A DNA stretch of 64,000 nt from Huiozyma naganishii CBS 8797. Its lineage: Eukaryota > Ascomycota > Saccharomycetes > Saccharomycetales > Saccharomycetaceae. Position numbers and translations under genes: made by a program. A model generated the notes under the pieces. The model worked only from the letters and a program-made list of their open reading frames with translations, was not told the DNA's origin and did not search any database. Where the stretch lies: the NCBI RefSeq assembly GCF_000348985.1, contig NC_035922.1, positions 943,604 to 1,007,603 on the forward strand, written 5' to 3'. This document shows positions 21,428-30,108 of this stretch, one piece after another; position 1 is the stretch's first letter, and each line of letters starts with the position of its first letter.

Positions 21428-21623
21428 CCAGGTATCTCAAATGTTTCACATCCAATACCCAAAGCATATATCCTCCCACAACTGCACCCGGATTCCCCCA
21501 ATGCTGTTTAATATGCAAGCACAGGTGTATATCAACAGGAATCAATATGGCATTGATCCAATTATAATATTATCGTACTTAATTACTTATTCATATATAT
21601 ATATGTATATATTCAACCAAAAT

Positions 21624-22097
21624 TTAACGTTTCTTCTTATTCTTCTTATTCTTCTTCTTACGAGCTTGCGATTCCGTCGCAGCATTATTACTACTTGCCG
21701 TTGCAGCGGTTCCCTTCTTGGGCACAGGTGCTACGTATTCCTTCACATCCGTGTTGACTATCAGTCTGCTCAGTCCTACAATCTGTTTCTGTTTCTGCTT
21801 CTTGCTTATTGGGTTTGTCTTCCCGTTTGCGATAGAGACACCTCTGGGTCCCAAGGAGTTCAACAGACGGGAAACGTCCTTGCTTTTGTTGGTGTCAAAG
21901 GAGTAATTGGTCGCCAAATGTGCGTTATTGAACCTGAATGCCACTTTAGTGCATTTCTTCGATACTTTCTTTTCAGCACCTTTGTCAGATTTCACCACTG
22001 GCGGTTTATATGTGATTGAAAACGCGGATTGCGATGGGTTCACTTCGAACAACCGAACACCGTTTGTGATGAAGGTGTCAATTGGTTTGATGGACAT
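21624..22097 (-). CDS. SRP21: Signal recognition particle subunit Srp21
   Basis: 157 residues from the ATG at 22097 (MSIKPIDTFITNGVRLFEVN); S. cerevisiae Srp21 has 167 and begins MSVKPIDNYITNSVRLFEVN. It is the fungal counterpart of SRP9, binding the Alu-like domain of SRP RNA to slow translation during ER targeting. Matching blocks are NPSQ.xFSI.YKPP, TNKSKDVSRLL.LGPRGVSI and IVGLSRLIVNTDV. The C-terminus is a long Lys/Arg tail (ARKKKNKKNKKKR) suited to RNA contact. It is divergently arranged with DGR2 across 1.46 kb that contains Tbf1- and Cbf1-like sites. Confidence 0.96.
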   Translation of the reverse strand: MSIKPIDTFITNGVRLFEVNPSQSAFSITYKPPVVKSDKGAEKKVSKKCTKVAFRFNNAHLATNYSFDTNKSKDVSRLLNSLGPRGVSIANGKTNPISKKQKQKQIVGLSRLIVNTDVKEYVAPVPKKGTAATASSNNAATESQARKKKNKKNKKKR

Positions 22098-22302
22098 TGC
22101 ACACACACACTATGTACCCTTCACAGAATGAAAAGGCTGGAATATGTTAATCGGTACTATCTCAAAAAATGGCAAGTCTCACTCCGCTTCCCCTCTAAAG
22201 AATACAGTGCATCCACTATTACAAACTCATCAAACGTTCCGTCACTCTGCGATTCCGCTGCTTCGTCTCTAGTTTTTTTTACAAATTTCCATTTTCAAAG
22301 CA

Positions 22303-22310
22303 GTCACGTG
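22303..22310. promoter_or_regulatory. Cbf1-like site GTCACGTG
   Basis: Matches the Cbf1 consensus RTCACRTG. It lies about 210 bp upstream of SRP21 and directly next to the Tbf1-like pair. Confidence 0.5.
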
Positions 22311-22321
22311 CTTAAGAATTA

Positions 22322-22358
22322 TTAGGGCTTGAAAATCAAAAAAGTGCCAGTTAGGGCT
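22322..22358. promoter_or_regulatory. Two Tbf1-like sites TTAGGGCT
   Basis: TTAGGGCT at 22322-22329 and again at 22351-22358. Its complement AGCCCTAA matches the Tbf1 consensus ARCCCTAA. Tbf1 drives snoRNA genes in S. cerevisiae and ribosomal-protein genes in other yeasts. Confidence 0.5.
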
Positions 22359-22409
22359 TCCAAAACCGTCCCTCTTATTTCCCCGAAAAGTTAACTTAGT
22401 TACACGCGG

Positions 22410-22417
22410 CACGTGAC
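22410..22417. promoter_or_regulatory. Cbf1-like site CACGTGAC
   Basis: Second RTCACGTG match, in the opposite orientation to the one at 22303, so the Tbf1-like pair is flanked by Cbf1-like sites. Confidence 0.5.
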
Positions 22418-22665
22418 AGAAACGCCACTCTCCGCGGGGAGATTCCTGCGGTTTGTCGTTCCTCCAAAATGTTGTTTGCCTCTTAACGCTGTACGGGGAA
22501 GAACCCGAAGAGGCAAGAGGTGTAATGTTGTTAGCGTTACTGACAGTGCAAGAGAGTCTCGAGAGTCTCGAGAGACGAGTGTGGAGGGGACGGTTGTGGG
22601 TGCCGCTATTCCACGGATACGGAACTCGAGGTTTTGTAGATATATATATATATATATATATATAT

Positions 22666-22685
22666 NNNNNNNNNNNNNNNNNNNN
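22666..22685. other. Assembly gap (20 N)
   Basis: Exactly 20 N directly after a (TA)n microsatellite. The true length is unknown. Confidence 0.99.
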
Positions 22686-23556
22686 ACGGTGGAGTTTAGT
22701 TCCCTAGTTCTTTTACCGTCTTGGTAGATGTATTCTTATCTTGTCCCTGCAGCACAGTGTACGGTACCAGGCTGGTGAAATTGCAAGAGTTTTCCATCTG
22801 TTTCGTACTAGAGAGAGCAAGAGAAGCAGCAGTAGCACCACCTGTTTGCAAGTTTTGAATAGGGATTGTAAAGGAGAACTGTCTACAAGCCCTTGTGCAT
22901 TTTCGTTCTGGTCAATTGATCTGACCGTGCGTTGTAACGGGTCCTGAACTAGTCTGTTTTACATTGAGGCTTGGCGTAGCCACCGCAGGTTTGTTGCTAG
23001 GTTATTTTTGGGTTTTCTTTGTTCCCATTTGGTCTTTTCGGCTGCAAGAGGTAAACAAGGAAGAAGTGTTTGCGGAGAGGCTCAGCTTCTCGTTCAAAGG
23101 GTTTTGTTTTTTTTTCGGATTGTTGGAATTAACATATTTACATCTTAACTTCTTGAGAGTGCAAGACAAGAAGGGAGAGAGGCTGCTCGAATTCGAACGG
23201 CTGTCTGTTGTTGTTTCCGCCTCGTTCGTTCTTCTAAGATAGATTGGCTGCACTAGGAACAAGAATTGCAGAAAAGGGCGTAACTACCCAAATTCTTTTT
23301 AGGTCTTTAGGTCGGAACTGACTTTCATCTTTTTTTTTCATTATCGTTATTGTAACGGTAAGTCGGTATTAGGAAAAGTGGATCAGCCCCATTTAGAGGC
23401 TTTGCTAGACCAGTTACGCTATATACCCTCTACGAGCAGTAACCATATCGTGCGTGGATTGGAAACACTGCGGCACTGTTTTTGAATTTATTCTACATTT
23501 TCTCTTCCCCCAGTTCTTCAAAGGTGTGTGATCTTTCCAAAAGGTTTGCTACTTAA

Positions 23557-26511
23557 ATGTTCCAATTGGGTTCATCCTCCAATGGTAAAAGTTCCAATGC
23601 AAACGCTTTACGCAGTGGTTCAGAAAACAAGTCAGTTACTTATACGACGGCTCACGGTAACATAAAGGACTCAACTGCAAATAAGGGGAAACAGGACAGT
23701 TCAATTTTGACCCAGTCCATTGACGTCAAGAATACCAACCAGAACACCAGAAAGACAGAAACGAAACCAAGGGCAAAGATAAAAAGGAATATCTTCAACA
23801 TGAACCAAACAGATGCAGATAGGCCTTCGCGCAGGGATAGTAGCAGCAGTTACACCAGTACCAGCAGTACTGACAGTGCCGGTGTTCATGTCCCGGGTAG
23901 CGGGAAACCGCAGCCCACCATGACAAATAGCTCGGATGAGCTTTCCAGTGGGCTCGAGAAGGAATACTCCGCCGATATCCGGCCTTTGAAGTTTAAAATG
24001 AACAAGTCGCCGATGACGTCTTCCTCAGCAGAGATGGGTAAGCGCGCACAGCGATCGCACTATGCGATGCACGAAGCCCTCTTCAAGCCAGGGTACAATG
24101 GCAGCCCAAACTCAAGTGTACATTCACCAATGGGGAACAATATCATCTCGTACCCTTGGTCATACAACTTTATCGATAAACAACAATTCACAGGCTACCT
24201 CGAACAACCGAAGTACATCAAAGTGTTCCATAAAAGAAAGAATATAGGAGCCTTCAAAAGACTATTCTTGGCACAGGAATTGCACACGGATGAAAACAAT
24301 GCAACAATTTCTCTCGAGAGTGGACCCCACCAGGGCCGCCCACTTAACCCAAGATTGTCAGTCGCATCAGCATCAGCAGCCACAACTTCCGTGGGGAACA
24401 GAAAAGCCGTCTGGACCATCAAATTCAGCATCAACGGTAAGTACATGTCGACGGGGAATAAAGACGGTTCCGTCAGAATATGGAAGGTCATCAGCTCCCC
24501 CGTGGAACGGTGGGAGCTGGACACGGTAGAGGACGCGCAGAACCTAATGAAGGTGAAAACTCAGGCGTTAAAGAAACCCCGCGCAAGTACCTCCAGCATA
24601 GACCCGCACGATCGTAATCTTGGGGCGGGATCCACATATGTCGACGGGGTAGACGCAACGGATAAGTCTGAGTCGACAAATCTGTATGCCCCCGTCTTCA
24701 ACCCAAAACCCGTGAGAACGTATAGAGAGCACACACAGGACGTTCTTGAGACAGACTGGTCCAAGAATGATTTCTTGTTGACAGCATCAATGGATAAAAC
24801 GGTCAAACTATGGCACCCTGCGAAGAAAGCATCCTTAGGAAACGTTTCTCCATCCAGATTTTGTCACTTCGGTGCGGTTCCATCCTCGAGACGACAGGTC
24901 TTCGTTTCTACGTGCTTGGACCACAAGTGCAGGCTGTGGTCCATCGTCGATAGCGAGCTGTGCTTCGAGTTTGACTGTCAAGATCTCATAACGTCATTGG
25001 CGGTCTCAGAGGACGGCGCCTACACATTCGTAGGCACTTTCAACGGGTTCATACATATTCTTGCTACAAACCCACTCAAGTGTCTGACATCCTTCCACAT
25101 AAAAGATAGAAATACACAGGGCATCCATTCCAAGCCCGTGGGTAGTGGTGGAGAAGCTGGCAGTAAGAAGGGTAAAGAACACCGCGGGCCTCGTGTTACA
25201 GGGATTGAATGTTTCAGTGTCAACGGGAATACGGCAAATCGTAAGTTACTGATTACCTCAAATGATTCAAGAATAAGAGTGTTCGACATGAACACGAGGA
25301 AAGTCATCGAGTATCTTAAAGGTTTGCATAGTGCGTCGTCGCAGCATATTGCACAGTTTGTGCCTTGGAACAACAAACCCGTGGTGGTTTGTAGCAGTGA
25401 TAACCACTGGATATATGCGTGGGAGTTGATGTCTGAAGAGTTCCAGCTGAAACCAGATTTGGGATCTGTAAACTTGGAGGAATCTATCAGGGGGCAGCCC
25501 AGCATGGAACAGATACTGAAGCAGGAAGAGATTTTCGACAGGGAGAAGCACCCGAAAGGGAAGAATAAGCCGCGAATACCTTTTTTCCACAACCCGTTCA
25601 AGCTTTTGTCGAACAACTCGTCTAATGCGGATGTGACAGCCAAAAAGAACTCAAAATACGCTTCCTTCCATGCACACCATCGTCCCGTGACCAACGTCGT
25701 GGTGGCACCAGTGGCGACAGCAAAGACACTTTCCCTGTCGAATGATTTTATCTGTGAATTAACGTTGCAATTTATCAAGGAGGCTACTATGGGCGACACT
25801 GAGTCGGCTTCCACCGTTTCGTCCAGTACTCGGTCCCTCGGCAAGAAGAAGAATAAAGAAAATGCCACGGATTCTGTCAAGATAAGCCCGAAGAGAAGCG
25901 TTCCCGACGTCGTTCATGCGATTGGTCCCATCATTGTCAGCAGCGACAACAATGGCACAATCCGTGTCTTTCGAGTGGACATGTCCAAAAAAATACGGCT
26001 CGATATTCTGAAACAGATGAAGGAAATAGAGAAACTGCCCAACACCCTGGATAAAAAGGAGGCGCCGTCCTATTTTGATGACGCACTCGTTGGCCAGTGT
26101 TTGAATAATTCAAGTGGACGTACACACGCTGAGAGTCCATTGCACCATGTTGAGAACAGGTCTTCGACGGAGTACGACAGTACGACTCCCAAGGGTAAGA
26201 CATCGAGATCCGGCACGAGCGCCAGAAACAATTTGTTCAGCCGGTCACAAAATAGCCTTGTCTCTGTAAGGTCCACGGGGAAGAGTGGATCTGTGGTTAT
26301 GGATGAAACCAACGCGTTGTTGAACACCAAGATTGCCCCAGCGGGGTCCACAAGAAACACACGTACAATTGACAGTCTGGGGACACTGCGTCTAAGATGC
26401 GACGTTTGCAATGGAACCAAGTTTGAAAGGCTACGCAGGAACTCACTGGGACAGAGAGAGTTGGGATACTACTGTGTTGACTGTGGGACACTGCTCAACA
26501 ACTTCAGGTAG
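23557..26511 (+). CDS. DGR2: WD40-repeat protein Dgr2/YMR102C-like
   Basis: 984 residues; the S. cerevisiae pair Dgr2 and YMR102C have about 850 and 834. The first 270 residues are Ser/Thr-rich and disordered. WD40 repeats follow: AVWTIKFSINGKYMSTGNKD with VRIWKV, then HTQDVLETDWSKNDFLLTAS with VKLWHP, then further blades to about 660 (RIRVFDMN, WIYAWELM). A last blade-like segment (GPIIVSSDNNGTIRVFRVD) follows after an insert near 760-810. The C-terminus has a zinc-ribbon-like CDVC...YCVDCG pattern. The biochemical role is unknown; loss of DGR2 gives 2-deoxyglucose resistance in S. cerevisiae. Location and orientation match YKL121W. Confidence 0.94.
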   Translation: MFQLGSSSNGKSSNANALRSGSENKSVTYTTAHGNIKDSTANKGKQDSSILTQSIDVKNTNQNTRKTETKPRAKIKRNIFNMNQTDADRPSRRDSSSSYTSTSSTDSAGVHVPGSGKPQPTMTNSSDELSSGLEKEYSADIRPLKFKMNKSPMTSSSAEMGKRAQRSHYAMHEALFKPGYNGSPNSSVHSPMGNNIISYPWSYNFIDKQQFTGYLEQPKYIKVFHKRKNIGAFKRLFLAQELHTDENNATISLESGPHQGRPLNPRLSVASASAATTSVGNRKAVWTIKFSINGKYMSTGNKDGSVRIWKVISSPVERWELDTVEDAQNLMKVKTQALKKPRASTSSIDPHDRNLGAGSTYVDGVDATDKSESTNLYAPVFNPKPVRTYREHTQDVLETDWSKNDFLLTASMDKTVKLWHPAKKASLGNVSPSRFCHFGAVPSSRRQVFVSTCLDHKCRLWSIVDSELCFEFDCQDLITSLAVSEDGAYTFVGTFNGFIHILATNPLKCLTSFHIKDRNTQGIHSKPVGSGGEAGSKKGKEHRGPRVTGIECFSVNGNTANRKLLITSNDSRIRVFDMNTRKVIEYLKGLHSASSQHIAQFVPWNNKPVVVCSSDNHWIYAWELMSEEFQLKPDLGSVNLEESIRGQPSMEQILKQEEIFDREKHPKGKNKPRIPFFHNPFKLLSNNSSNADVTAKKNSKYASFHAHHRPVTNVVVAPVATAKTLSLSNDFICELTLQFIKEATMGDTESASTVSSSTRSLGKKKNKENATDSVKISPKRSVPDVVHAIGPIIVSSDNNGTIRVFRVDMSKKIRLDILKQMKEIEKLPNTLDKKEAPSYFDDALVGQCLNNSSGRTHAESPLHHVENRSSTEYDSTTPKGKTSRSGTSARNNLFSRSQNSLVSVRSTGKSGSVVMDETNALLNTKIAPAGSTRNTRTIDSLGTLRLRCDVCNGTKFERLRRNSLGQRELGYYCVDCGTLLNNFR

Positions 26512-26595
26512 AACGCTGACGTTCAGGAAAATTATGTATATCTACATATCTGCACATATTCAACTCTAGCATAATTATCCACATAATAAATAATA

Positions 26596-26615
26596 NNNNN
26601 NNNNNNNNNNNNNNN
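26596..26615. other. Assembly gap (20 N)
   Basis: Exactly 20 N between the DGR2 3' flank and the OAC1 promoter. The true length is unknown. Confidence 0.99.
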
Positions 26616-26904
26616 TCCAGTGCTCAATTACGCACTCCTTCGGTTAGTTCCACATACGTTCAAGCTGCTAGTAATGCATGACACATTCGCCAAGCGGGAG
26701 CCGGTGGCGGAGAACCTGCAAGCGTGAGTCATGGGCTACCTCACGTGCGAAACGGTTTCTTCCGGTGTATCAGCACGCGCAGCCAGAGGAACAGGAAATG
26801 TGCACACGCTGTGGGAACAGCCCTGGCGTCGCAATGCAATGCCTTTTGCAGTGTGATCATCACCCCCACCTCCCCCTCCCCGTCCATCACCACATCTTGG
26901 TACT

Positions 26905-26914
26905 CCGGTACCGG
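26905..26914. promoter_or_regulatory. Leu3 site CCGGTACCGG
   Basis: Perfect 10-bp palindrome matching the Leu3 consensus CCGGNNCCGG, 257 bp upstream of the OAC1 start. S. cerevisiae OAC1 is a Leu3 target, so the site is strongly plausible. Confidence 0.75.
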
Positions 26915-27170
26915 CCTCACACTTTGAGCTTTTCCGGCAAAGGCGAAATAACGTGAAAAATCACAGAGCACTTTGAGCGACTTTTCAAAGGTATATAAAC
27001 TTTCCAGTAGTTGTAGTTAGTCTGGATCAATTCCAATTATTGCTGCTACAAATGTGCGTATTACCTTCTCGTTGGAATACCCAAGTAAGCAATTAATATT
27101 TGTCTATCCGTTGGAGCGTAATTACTGCTTTCTGAACGGCATTCAAATCAGATACATATAATACATCAAT

Positions 27171-28139
27171 ATGAGCACGGAAAGAGTTCAAAAGCCAATC
27201 GAGAAGACGGCGGCTCAGAAGATATCCAAGTTTGGGTCGTTTGTTGCCGGTGGGATTGCAGCGTGTTGCGCTGTGACTGTCACAAACCCAATCGAGCTGG
27301 TCAAAATTAGGATGCAACTGCAGGGTGAATTGGCCGCTGTCGGGCAAGGTATTTACAAGAATCCAATCCAAGGTATATCCGTAATTTACAAGAACGAGGG
27401 GTTCAAGGCGTGCCAGAAGGGTCTTGTCTCTGCGTACTTCTACCAGATTGCCCTGAACGGGTCTAGGCTAGGTTTCTACGAGCCCATTAGACTCACATTG
27501 AATAGAACATTCTTCCCAGCGCAGGAGAGTCACAAAGTGCAGAATGTAGGTATCAATATGTTCTCCGGTGCGTCGTCCGGTGTCATTGGGGCTATCATTG
27601 GTTCCCCACTGTTTTTGGTGAAGACGAGAATGCAGTCTTACTCCAGTTCTATTGCCTTGGGTGATCAAACTAAATACACGGGTGTCTGGAACGGTCTATC
27701 TACCATCTTTAGAGAAGGTGGGGTCCGCGGGCTGTTCAAAGGTGTAGATGCGGCTATTTTAAGGACAGGTGCTGGGTCTTCTGTCCAACTGCCCATTTAC
27801 AACACTGCCAAGAACATCTTGCTGAGGAACGATTTGATGGAAAACGGGCCCGCGCTGCATTTGACTGCGAGTACGATCTCCGGTATGGGTGTTGCCGTTG
27901 TGATGAACCCATGGGACGTTATTCTGACCAGAATCTACAACCAAAAGACGAACAAATACAAAGGTCCAATTGACTGTTTAGTCAAAACTGTTAAGATCGA
28001 GGGTATAACAGCCCTGTACAAAGGGTTTGAAGCACAAGTCTTTAGAATCGCTCCACACACAATCATCTGTTTGACTTTATTGGAACAAACGATGAACTTC
28101 GTCTATACCGTTGAAAGGACAGTTCTGGGACACTCGTAG
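27171..28139 (+). CDS. OAC1: Mitochondrial inner-membrane carrier Oac1 (oxaloacetate/sulfate/isopropylmalate)
   Basis: 322 residues; S. cerevisiae Oac1 has 324. It has the three tandem halves of the mitochondrial carrier family with their signature prolines: TNPIELVKIRMQ, GSPLFLVKTRMQ and MNPWDVILTRIY, each ending one odd-numbered helix. Known substrates are oxaloacetate, sulfate, thiosulfate and alpha-isopropylmalate; export of the last feeds cytosolic leucine synthesis. That role fits the Leu3 palindrome in its promoter and links it functionally to ILV2 in this window. Gene order DGR2-OAC1-VPH2 matches YKL121W-YKL120W-YKL119C. Confidence 0.97.
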   Translation: MSTERVQKPIEKTAAQKISKFGSFVAGGIAACCAVTVTNPIELVKIRMQLQGELAAVGQGIYKNPIQGISVIYKNEGFKACQKGLVSAYFYQIALNGSRLGFYEPIRLTLNRTFFPAQESHKVQNVGINMFSGASSGVIGAIIGSPLFLVKTRMQSYSSSIALGDQTKYTGVWNGLSTIFREGGVRGLFKGVDAAILRTGAGSSVQLPIYNTAKNILLRNDLMENGPALHLTASTISGMGVAVVMNPWDVILTRIYNQKTNKYKGPIDCLVKTVKIEGITALYKGFEAQVFRIAPHTIICLTLLEQTMNFVYTVERTVLGHS

Positions 28140-28413
28140 GTGAGGCACGTACAACACAGAAAATGCATGGTGTCCGTGTGTCTAGTAGCACGTACACGAG
28201 TACTCTGCGACCTGCTTAATCCCTCTACATTAGCATGATAAGTCAGGCTCCTGTATATCTGGAGTGTACATCGTCGCTTACTTTTTTTTTGTCGCATGAT
28301 AGAAGATAATAAGACAATATAGTAGATAGATCCTCCCCCCTCCACACAATTATTATTCCGTTGTTGTATACCAGTTTGTAACATTTTACAGGTGTTGGCA
28401 CTAAATCCCCCGC

Positions 28414-29112
28414 TTATGCGTTTTTCTTCCCGGACGTGACGGACCGTGATCTCTTGGTGTTGGTTGTAAGTTTTATAGTTTTAACCACTTTCCTTTCCTC
28501 CCGCTTCGTCCTCTCTTTCCCCTTCGCCTCGTCAATTTTTTTCAAGTAGCCGTTGTACACTACCACCTCCGCTATAAGAACGAGCAGACCAAAAAACAGA
28601 CACAGCAAGATCCTTATATGTGTTGGGAACCGTTTGGAGGATTTTGACCAGTACCATATCGCGAAAACCACAGATGCGACGCTCACGAGCACGTTGAAAA
28701 CAGTAGTAACTTGCTCCCTTATCTGTTTGCTCATCTGCGCGGGGGATATCCATTCGTCCGTCTCGTTGTAGCCCAAGGCGCCGTTGGAATCCCTGTGGTC
28801 ATTCCCGACCATTTTCTGGTACTCTTGTTCGTCCAACTTCGATCTCAACGCATCCAAGTGTTGTTTGAATTCGGGCGAGTATGACGACCCGGGAGCAGGC
28901 TTCGGTTTGGCTGTGAAGTTCAAGGGCGTAAGTAGCTGTTTGATCCCCAATTGCGTTTTACTAGAGTTTGCATCGTACAGAGCTATTAGACTCTCGAGAG
29001 GCATGCTCCCATCCCTCAGGTACGTCTCGTGCTCGCCCTGTGACAAAACTTTACTCTCGTAGAGGCATTGCAAGAACGCCCTCAAAGAATCATTTATTTC
29101 CACTTGGAACAT
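28414..29112 (-). CDS. VPH2: V-ATPase assembly factor Vph2 (ER)
   Basis: 232 residues; S. cerevisiae Vph2 has 215. The N-terminal half is soluble (MFQVEINDSLRAFLQ). Two hydrophobic segments lie near 140-160 (VFNVLVSVASVVFAIWYW) and 167-185 (IRILLCLFFGLLVLIAEVVV). The C-terminal tail is strongly basic (KERTKREERKVVK and a final KRSR...SGKKNA), with Lys near the end as in ER-retained proteins. Known role: with Vma21 and Pkr1, assembles the V0 sector in the ER. It converges with OAC1 across 274 bp. Confidence 0.9.
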   Translation of the reverse strand: MFQVEINDSLRAFLQCLYESKVLSQGEHETYLRDGSMPLESLIALYDANSSKTQLGIKQLLTPLNFTAKPKPAPGSSYSPEFKQHLDALRSKLDEQEYQKMVGNDHRDSNGALGYNETDEWISPAQMSKQIREQVTTVFNVLVSVASVVFAIWYWSKSSKRFPTHIRILLCLFFGLLVLIAEVVVYNGYLKKIDEAKGKERTKREERKVVKTIKLTTNTKRSRSVTSGKKNA

Positions 29113-29739
29113 TATACCCGTCGTGTGGTATTCGTTGAAATGACAGAGTGTGTCACATCAATCGATTCTTGATGCACCAGTATGTATTTATTTTTTTCCC
29201 TGTAACGTTTACGTGGAGAAGGTTGAAGTACAACTTACTCTCAGCGATTCATGTTTAACAGGCTGTTAGACCCGTCAATGGGCACTTCCTATTTTGGTTG
29301 AGGGCGCAGGTTAGTGGTGAGGAAGGTATTTTTGTCTGTGTCTTGGAATTCAGTACGTCAAAGAGGAGAAGGGCGGTGGGCCCAACGTTTTCAGACATGG
29401 CACCGAAGTTCAAATGTGTAGCTTGCTCAAACAAGGAATACATCCGTTATTGATTTAGACACTTCAGTCATTATAATTTTGTATTCTGAGAAAAAAAACA
29501 CTTAATTGAGCCAGTTTCGTGTGCTGAAGGTGAGAAAGTTCCCGCCAGAATTCCCAATCTGCGTGCATACCACCACAAAATCGGCTATAAGTTCCGTTTC
29601 AAACACAGAGATACTCAATATTACCCCAGGCTACTGTTCACGAGGCCATACTTAGTCTAGATCGTTGCGTCTTGAACCAGGTGGCTGATGCCTTGCAAAA
29701 TCCATTAAAACAACCTCAAAAAATCAAACTTTCAGATTC
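29113..29739. other. Intergenic: VPH2 promoter and tRNA 5' flank
   Basis: 627 bp. AT-rich, with one 62-codon minus ORF that has no coding character. No element recognised beyond A-tracts before the tRNA. Confidence 0.5.
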
Positions 29740-29812
29740 GGGTGTGTGGCGCAGTTGGTAGCGCGCTCCCTTCGCATGGGAGAGGCCTCTGGTTCGATTC
29801 CTGACTCATCCA
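29740..29812 (+). tRNA. tA(CGC): tRNA-Ala, anticodon CGC
   Basis: A 73-nt cloverleaf can be folded. The acceptor is GGGTGTG with CTCATCC, including the G3:U70 wobble that identifies tRNA-Ala. The D stem is GCGC/GCGC, and the anticodon stem is CTCCC/GGGAG with loop TTCGCAT, so the anticodon is CGC. The T arm is TCTGG-TTCGATT-CCTGA. The 73rd base is A, and a T-run terminator follows within about 15 bp. It is close to the S. cerevisiae AGC isoacceptor but with A34 changed to C, so it should read only GCG. There is a T:T mismatch at position 6:67, also present in the classic yeast tRNA-Ala, and another in the T stem (51:63). No intron. Confidence 0.93.
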
Positions 29813-29913
29813 ATCATTTATTTTTTATTTCTGGGAAACTCTTCCCAAATTTACAAATTCCGGTGCTCGAATCTCGAACGCACCGTCTTTTTTTATTTCT
29901 TCTTCTTTTTTTG

Positions 29914-29926
29914 TTCTGGAAAATTC
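29914..29926. promoter_or_regulatory. Heat-shock element TTCtgGAAaaTTC
   Basis: Three perfect alternating Hsf1 units with 2-nt spacing, about 185-195 bp upstream of SBA1. S. cerevisiae SBA1 belongs to the Hsf1 chaperone regulon. Confidence 0.7.
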
Positions 29927-30108
29927 CACGTCTTTTTCGAAGAGACCCGCGAGGGGTTCCCGTTTGACGAGGAGAGTATAAAGGAAGCCGTGTTGTACGG
30001 TTGGTGATGATGGTGCTGGCGGGGGATTGAGGTATTGGGAAAAGTCGGTGGTGCAATCTGCAGATTATAGACACAGCACACAGCACACAGAAACAGAAAC
30101 AAAGTACG

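Larger units (their letters stand above)
22098..23556. other. Long SRP21-DGR2 divergent intergenic with assembly gap
   Basis: 1.46 kb. Holds paired Tbf1-like and Cbf1-like sites (22303-22417), a 9-bp perfect inverted repeat (22476-22484 with 22508-22516), repeated TCTCGAGA palindromes near 22557-22575, a (TA)n run entering a 20-N gap (22666-22685), and a CT/AG-mixed DGR2 promoter. ORFs crossing the gap are artefacts. Confidence 0.6.
26512..27170. other. Intergenic: OAC1 promoter with 20-N gap
   Basis: 659 bp. An AT-rich DGR2 3' end runs into the gap at 26596-26615. Then come a Cbf1-like TCACGTG (26741-26747), a Leu3 palindrome (26905-26914) and a TATA-like GTATATAAAC near 26990. Short ORFs here lack support. 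Confidence 0.6.

Noticed and set aside
22413..22727. ORF running through the (TA)n and N gap
   Set aside because: The frame across unknown bases is meaningless.
24990..25880. 286-codon ORF antisense to DGR2
   Set aside because: Shadow of the real gene; coding signals and homology are on the plus strand.
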